Assembly: GCA_016934645.1 (NCBI GenBank)
Contig: JAFGSL010000641.1
Coordinates: 1-8,740, forward strand
Direction: 5' to 3'
Length of the DNA: 8,740 nucleotides
Source: Anaerolineae bacterium
GTDB lineage: Bacteria; Chloroflexota; Anaerolineae; B4-G1; SLSP01
Below are positions 6,523 to 8,740 of the stretch, in pieces. How positions within the stretch are numbered: the first letter of the stretch is position 1; every line of letters begins with the position of its first letter. The position numbers and the translations under genes were made by a program. The notes beneath the pieces are model-generated. The model was not told where the DNA came from. It saw only the letters and a list, made by a program, of their open reading frames with translations, and searched no databases.

Positions 6523-6586
6523 ACCGCAGAACACGCGGAGATCGCAGAGGTTTATTTCTCTGCGTACTCGGCGACCTCTGCGGTGG
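6523..6586. repeat. Imperfect inverted repeat of ACCGCAGAG-type modules
   Basis: The sequence from 6523 (ACCGCAGA ... CGCGGAG ... CGCAGAGG, to 6550) recurs in reverse complement at about 6557-6586; 21 of 28 aligned positions are identical by eye. Each arm is itself built from short GCAGAG/GCGGAG words, a pattern I recognise as a widely dispersed intergenic repeat in many environmental bacteria (from memory). It sits in the 5' untranslated region of the leftward CPBP gene. The nearby TTTCAGGACTTACGCAA (6492-6508) also resembles a dispersed repeat word. Confidence 0.6.
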
Positions 6587-6609
6587 AAAAGCATCAGCAA
6601 AAGATTAAG

Positions 6610-6698
6610 AGTCTATCCTAAAATTCGCTCCACGCCCCGTCTCGGGGCAGTTTGCGCCCCCGGGGACGGGGGGCTAGAGCAATTTTCGGATAGGTACT
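6610..6698. mobile_element. MITE-like palindromic element with nested GC hairpins
   Basis: Terminal inverted repeats AGT-CTATCCTAAAATTCGCTC (6610-6630) and its imperfect reverse complement (6677-6698, ending GGATAGGTACT) enclose 46 bp. Inside are two GC-rich hairpins: GCCCCG/CGGGGC (6634-6648) and GCCCCC/GGGGGC (6656-6674). There is no coding capacity. AAG flanks both ends (6607-6609 and 6699-6701), which could be a 3-bp target duplication but may be chance. It lies just past the 3' end of the C25-like gene, and its hairpins could also act as a transcription barrier. Confidence 0.5.
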
Positions 6699-6710
6699 AA
6701 GTTCTTGGAC

Positions 6711-8513
6711 TCAACCTTCAACATCTCTGCCGGAACTTCCCCGTAGTCGACGGTATGCCGTGAGAAAAATCAGCGCCTCGATGAGTGCCACAATCGCGAT
6801 CATGCGCACCTGAACGTAGTTCAGTGACCAGATTCTCTCCATGCTCTTTTGCGCCGCAAAGACGTTCAATACGGTCAGAATCCCGGTGTAAAATCCCAGC
6901 AGGGCGAGGGTGGGGGCAAGGCACACCATCCATCCTAACAGCTTGCCCAGGGATTTGCGGGTACCCAGCATCCAGACCAGACCAAGCGTCACGCATGCAG
7001 ATGTGCCTACAAACGCGAATCCCAGCGCGACGGGGGTGGGGGAGATCGCATATGAACTCACGCTCACGTTGCCCGCGCGGAGCAGACAGAAGACGAGTTG
7101 CAGCGTTGCCCAGCCGGCTCCTATGGACACGACCGGGCTGTAGGGGCGCAGCGGTTTTTTGCGGATCAATTTGATGATGCCTACCACCAGCAACAGCGCG
7201 AGTGGCACGAATCCTAACGGCGTTTGCAGGGGGGCGATCGTGCACCACACCAATTCGAACGCATCGCGCAGCGCGTCGGCTTCACGCCACAGTGGGGGGA
7301 CAGCCGCGCGGAGCGTGACCTCGAACGTGCCTTCGGGATGTACGATCAGGACGGCTTTGTCGCCTTGCACGTTCAACGTCTGGATGTTGCCGTTGTAGAA
7401 AGGGCCGTCGTCAGCGACGGCGCCGATGCCCTTGACCTGGATGAACGGGTAGGCAGCGCCATCCGGGATGCGCAATGGCAGAATGCCCGGCGTGGTCGCG
7501 CTGCTTTTCCAATAGCCCTGGATCACGCGCCGGTTCCCCTGGCTCACATCCGACGTAATGGTGTAGGGGGCGCTGGTCTGCAACGCGATGCGAGGATCGC
7601 CCAGCATAAACATGAACGGCTGCGAAGCGAAGGCGCGTTCAGAAGCGCGATTCTGGATCTGGGCCAGCACCCCCATCGGGATGCCGGGCCAGGTGTCGTA
7701 GCCGGGGAGTGTATACAGGTGTCCGATGAAATACCCCGAAGAGATGGGCGCGTAGAGATGGCCCAGATAGGCCGCTGCCCCGTGATCGACAAACGCTAAC
7801 GCAATGGAGTTCTCCGTCCATGGCACAAACGAGCGACAACTCGGGGTGTGGATCACGACAGGTCCAAGGACTGGGAGTTCGTCACCTGTGAGCTCTTGGC
7901 TGTCCATAGGAGACTCGCCCTCGTACCAGAACCAGGTTCTGCTCCCCACGTGCCGCGCCCAATAGAAATAGTCCGCTTCTTCCAGCGTGTGCAGCAAATT
8001 TGCTTTCGTCAAGAGGCGCGTTATGATCGGGTCCGCGGTCAACTCCCAGATTTGGGCCGTGTCGAGTCTGGCATTGACGTCGGAGGCACTGGCGACGAAA
8101 CCCCGGCTAGCGCGCACCTCCGCGCCGCGCAGCCACAGGGCGCGCGCTTGTGCCGGTGTCGATCCGCTGATGATGCCCACAGCGGGATAGCGCCCGGTCG
8201 TGAGACTCAACGTGCTCAACGCCATCAGTTTGCTCTCCGATAACCACGCCGGCGATGCCACGTAGATCACGTAGGCGGCATCTACGGACTTCAGCTCTTC
8301 AAGAACATGCAGCCGGACTGCCTGTTCGGCCTGGGCGATTTCATCCGCCAAGGCGGCATATGGATCGTCAGGCTCGGTAAGCACCACCAGCGGGTAGGTT
8401 GGCAGAGCTCCGGCAGTGTAGGAGTCGCGCGACTGGGCGTGTATCCCCTGGCTCAATAACGCCAGGACAAGTCCCAGACCCAGAAGATTGATAAGTAGCG
8501 ACCATTTTTTCAT
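6711..8513 (-). CDS. Predicted secreted/membrane-anchored C25 (gingipain)-like caspase-fold protein with C-terminal membrane domain
   Basis: Starting at ATG 8513 gives 600 residues. This start is preferred because it places MKK plus a hydrophobic stretch (5-21) and AQ at about 26-27 as a signal peptide, with AAGGAG 11 bases upstream; the longer frame adds 35 codons that translate a DNA repeat. Residues 38-310 resemble a caspase-like C25 domain: strands LVVLTE and AYVIYVAS, HVGSRTWFW around H188, VVIHTPSC with C226, then SIALAFVDHGAAAYLGHLYA (236-255) and FMLGDPRIAL (302-311). The last resembles the LLGDP motif that ends C25 and related folds. H188 and C226 sit where the catalytic dyad would be, although HVGS replaces the usual HGS. 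A beta-rich stretch (about 320-405) follows, then about five hydrophobic segments between 433 and 586. Likely topology is an external domain anchored in the cytoplasmic membrane. Proteolytic activity and substrate are inference; it may be a non-peptidase relative. Confidence 0.7.
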   Translation of the reverse strand: MKKWSLLINLLGLGLVLALLSQGIHAQSRDSYTAGALPTYPLVVLTEPDDPYAALADEIAQAEQAVRLHVLEELKSVDAAYVIYVASPAWLSESKLMALSTLSLTTGRYPAVGIISGSTPAQARALWLRGAEVRASRGFVASASDVNARLDTAQIWELTADPIITRLLTKANLLHTLEEADYFYWARHVGSRTWFWYEGESPMDSQELTGDELPVLGPVVIHTPSCRSFVPWTENSIALAFVDHGAAAYLGHLYAPISSGYFIGHLYTLPGYDTWPGIPMGVLAQIQNRASERAFASQPFMFMLGDPRIALQTSAPYTITSDVSQGNRRVIQGYWKSSATTPGILPLRIPDGAAYPFIQVKGIGAVADDGPFYNGNIQTLNVQGDKAVLIVHPEGTFEVTLRAAVPPLWREADALRDAFELVWCTIAPLQTPLGFVPLALLLVVGIIKLIRKKPLRPYSPVVSIGAGWATLQLVFCLLRAGNVSVSSYAISPTPVALGFAFVGTSACVTLGLVWMLGTRKSLGKLLGWMVCLAPTLALLGFYTGILTVLNVFAAQKSMERIWSLNYVQVRMIAIVALIEALIFLTAYRRLRGSSGRDVEG

Positions 8514-8524
8514 GGATAGCTGTA

Positions 8525-8530
8525 CTCCTT
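8525..8530 (-). promoter_or_regulatory. Ribosome binding site of the C25-like gene
   Basis: CTCCTT on the plus strand is AAGGAG on the minus strand, 11 bases before ATG 8513. The spacing is slightly long, but the site supports this start over the upstream ATG at 8618. Confidence 0.6.
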
Positions 8531-8537
8531 CTAAAAT

Positions 8538-8601
8538 AACATGGATATACAGGATGAACAGGATATATTTTAAAATCCTGTATATCCTGTTCATCCATGT
8601 T
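8538..8601. repeat. Inverted array of 9-nt ACAGGAT modules
   Basis: The left arm reads AACATGGAT, ATACAGGAT, GAACAGGAT. The right arm, in reverse complement, reads AACATGGAT, GAACAGGAT, ATACAGGAT. The arms join at an AT-rich centre (about 8566-8575). The two inner modules are therefore in swapped order between the arms. It lies in the 5' leader of the leftward C25-like gene. Similar ACAGGAT-type repeats are, from memory, scattered through many environmental bacterial and archaeal genomes. Confidence 0.75.
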
Positions 8602-8687
8602 GAAGGATTTTCATCCAACTGTTGGCGAACCGTAGGTTAATGATGAATTCCTCACTAGCCACCTGACACTTTTTTAAAAGAGGTTGA

Positions 8688-8740
8688 TTGACAGACAGAT
8701 CCGAGTAAAGTAAAGGGTACCAAACCTACTTACAAGGAGC
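8688..8740 (+). promoter_or_regulatory. Candidate promoter and ribosome binding site for a rightward gene beyond the window
   Basis: TTGACA (8688-8693) is a consensus -35. The best -10 at 17 nt spacing is a poor TAAAGG (8711-8716). AAGGAG at 8734-8739 is a good ribosome binding site with a start codon expected a few bases past the window end. The gene itself is not visible. Confidence 0.4.

Noticed and set aside
6463..6600. N-terminal extension of the CPBP protein from the ATG at 6600
   Set aside because: The extension translates a DNA repeat, is highly basic, and the internal ATG at 6462 has a perfect ribosome binding site.
7224..7799. 191-codon open frame on the plus strand
   Set aside because: Antisense to the C25-like gene, arginine- and alanine-rich low-information translation, no motif.
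5596..8513. CPBP protease and C25-like gene as one membrane-proteolysis operon
   Set aside because: They share a strand, but a 248-bp gap filled with two repeat elements and separate ribosome binding sites gives no support for a joint system.
8538..8601. CRISPR-like short repeats
   Set aside because: The 9-nt modules are contiguous and inverted, with no spacers of regular length and no cas gene in the window.
8514..8618. N-terminal extension of the C25-like protein from the ATG at 8618
   Set aside because: It encodes the inverted repeat and would bury the signal peptide; ATG 8513 has an AAGGAG site.

Overview
The window reads as a chromosomal stretch of a free-living bacterium with roughly even base composition. 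Gene content and repeat style (a multi-PAS/GAF hybrid kinase with a CxxC patch, a COG1233 oxidoreductase, a HigA-type antitoxin, and intergenic repeats built on ACCTGAAAGGTTT, ACCGCAGAG and ACAGGAT words) resemble Chloroflexota/Anaerolineae-type genomes. That assignment is inference; there is no rRNA, tRNA or marker gene here to confirm it.

Layout. (1) 1-2601, plus strand: the 3' part of a large hybrid sensor histidine kinase/response regulator, cut by the left window edge. (2) 2602-3112: a gap with a strong inverted repeat (2744-2801) and a reverse-strand remnant of a META/HslJ-like gene (2831-3046). (3) 3075-3535, plus strand: a HigBA-type toxin-antitoxin locus whose promoter, palindromic operator and antitoxin are intact. 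The toxin appears to have suffered an internal, frame-breaking deletion, leaving its first five or so codons joined to its last ~24. (4) 3544-3828, minus strand: the orphaned C-terminal end of a phytoene-desaturase-like FAD oxidoreductase. It lies just upstream of, and in opposite orientation to, an intact paralogue at 3928-5439 (plus). (5) 5440-5595: a compact cluster of three hairpins that looks like a REP/BIME doublet. (6) 5596-6462, minus: a CPBP (CAAX-protease-like) membrane protein. (7) 6463-6710: two different repeat elements, one MITE-like. (8) 6711-8513, minus: a signal-peptide-bearing protein with a gingipain/caspase-like domain followed by about five membrane segments. (9) 8514-8740: a divergent intergenic region with an inverted array of 9-nt modules and a likely promoter and ribosome binding site for a rightward gene beyond the window.

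The genes do not form one obvious pathway. The strongest theme is genome erosion and repeat invasion. Three genes are present only as fragments (META, HigB toxin, oxidoreductase C-terminus), all between 2.8 and 3.85 kb, and the repeat elements in the intergenic gaps belong to different sequence types. The most informative single observation is the scar of the HigB deletion. The least characterised intact gene is the membrane-anchored C25-like protein. I found no evidence for a clearly new multi-gene system.
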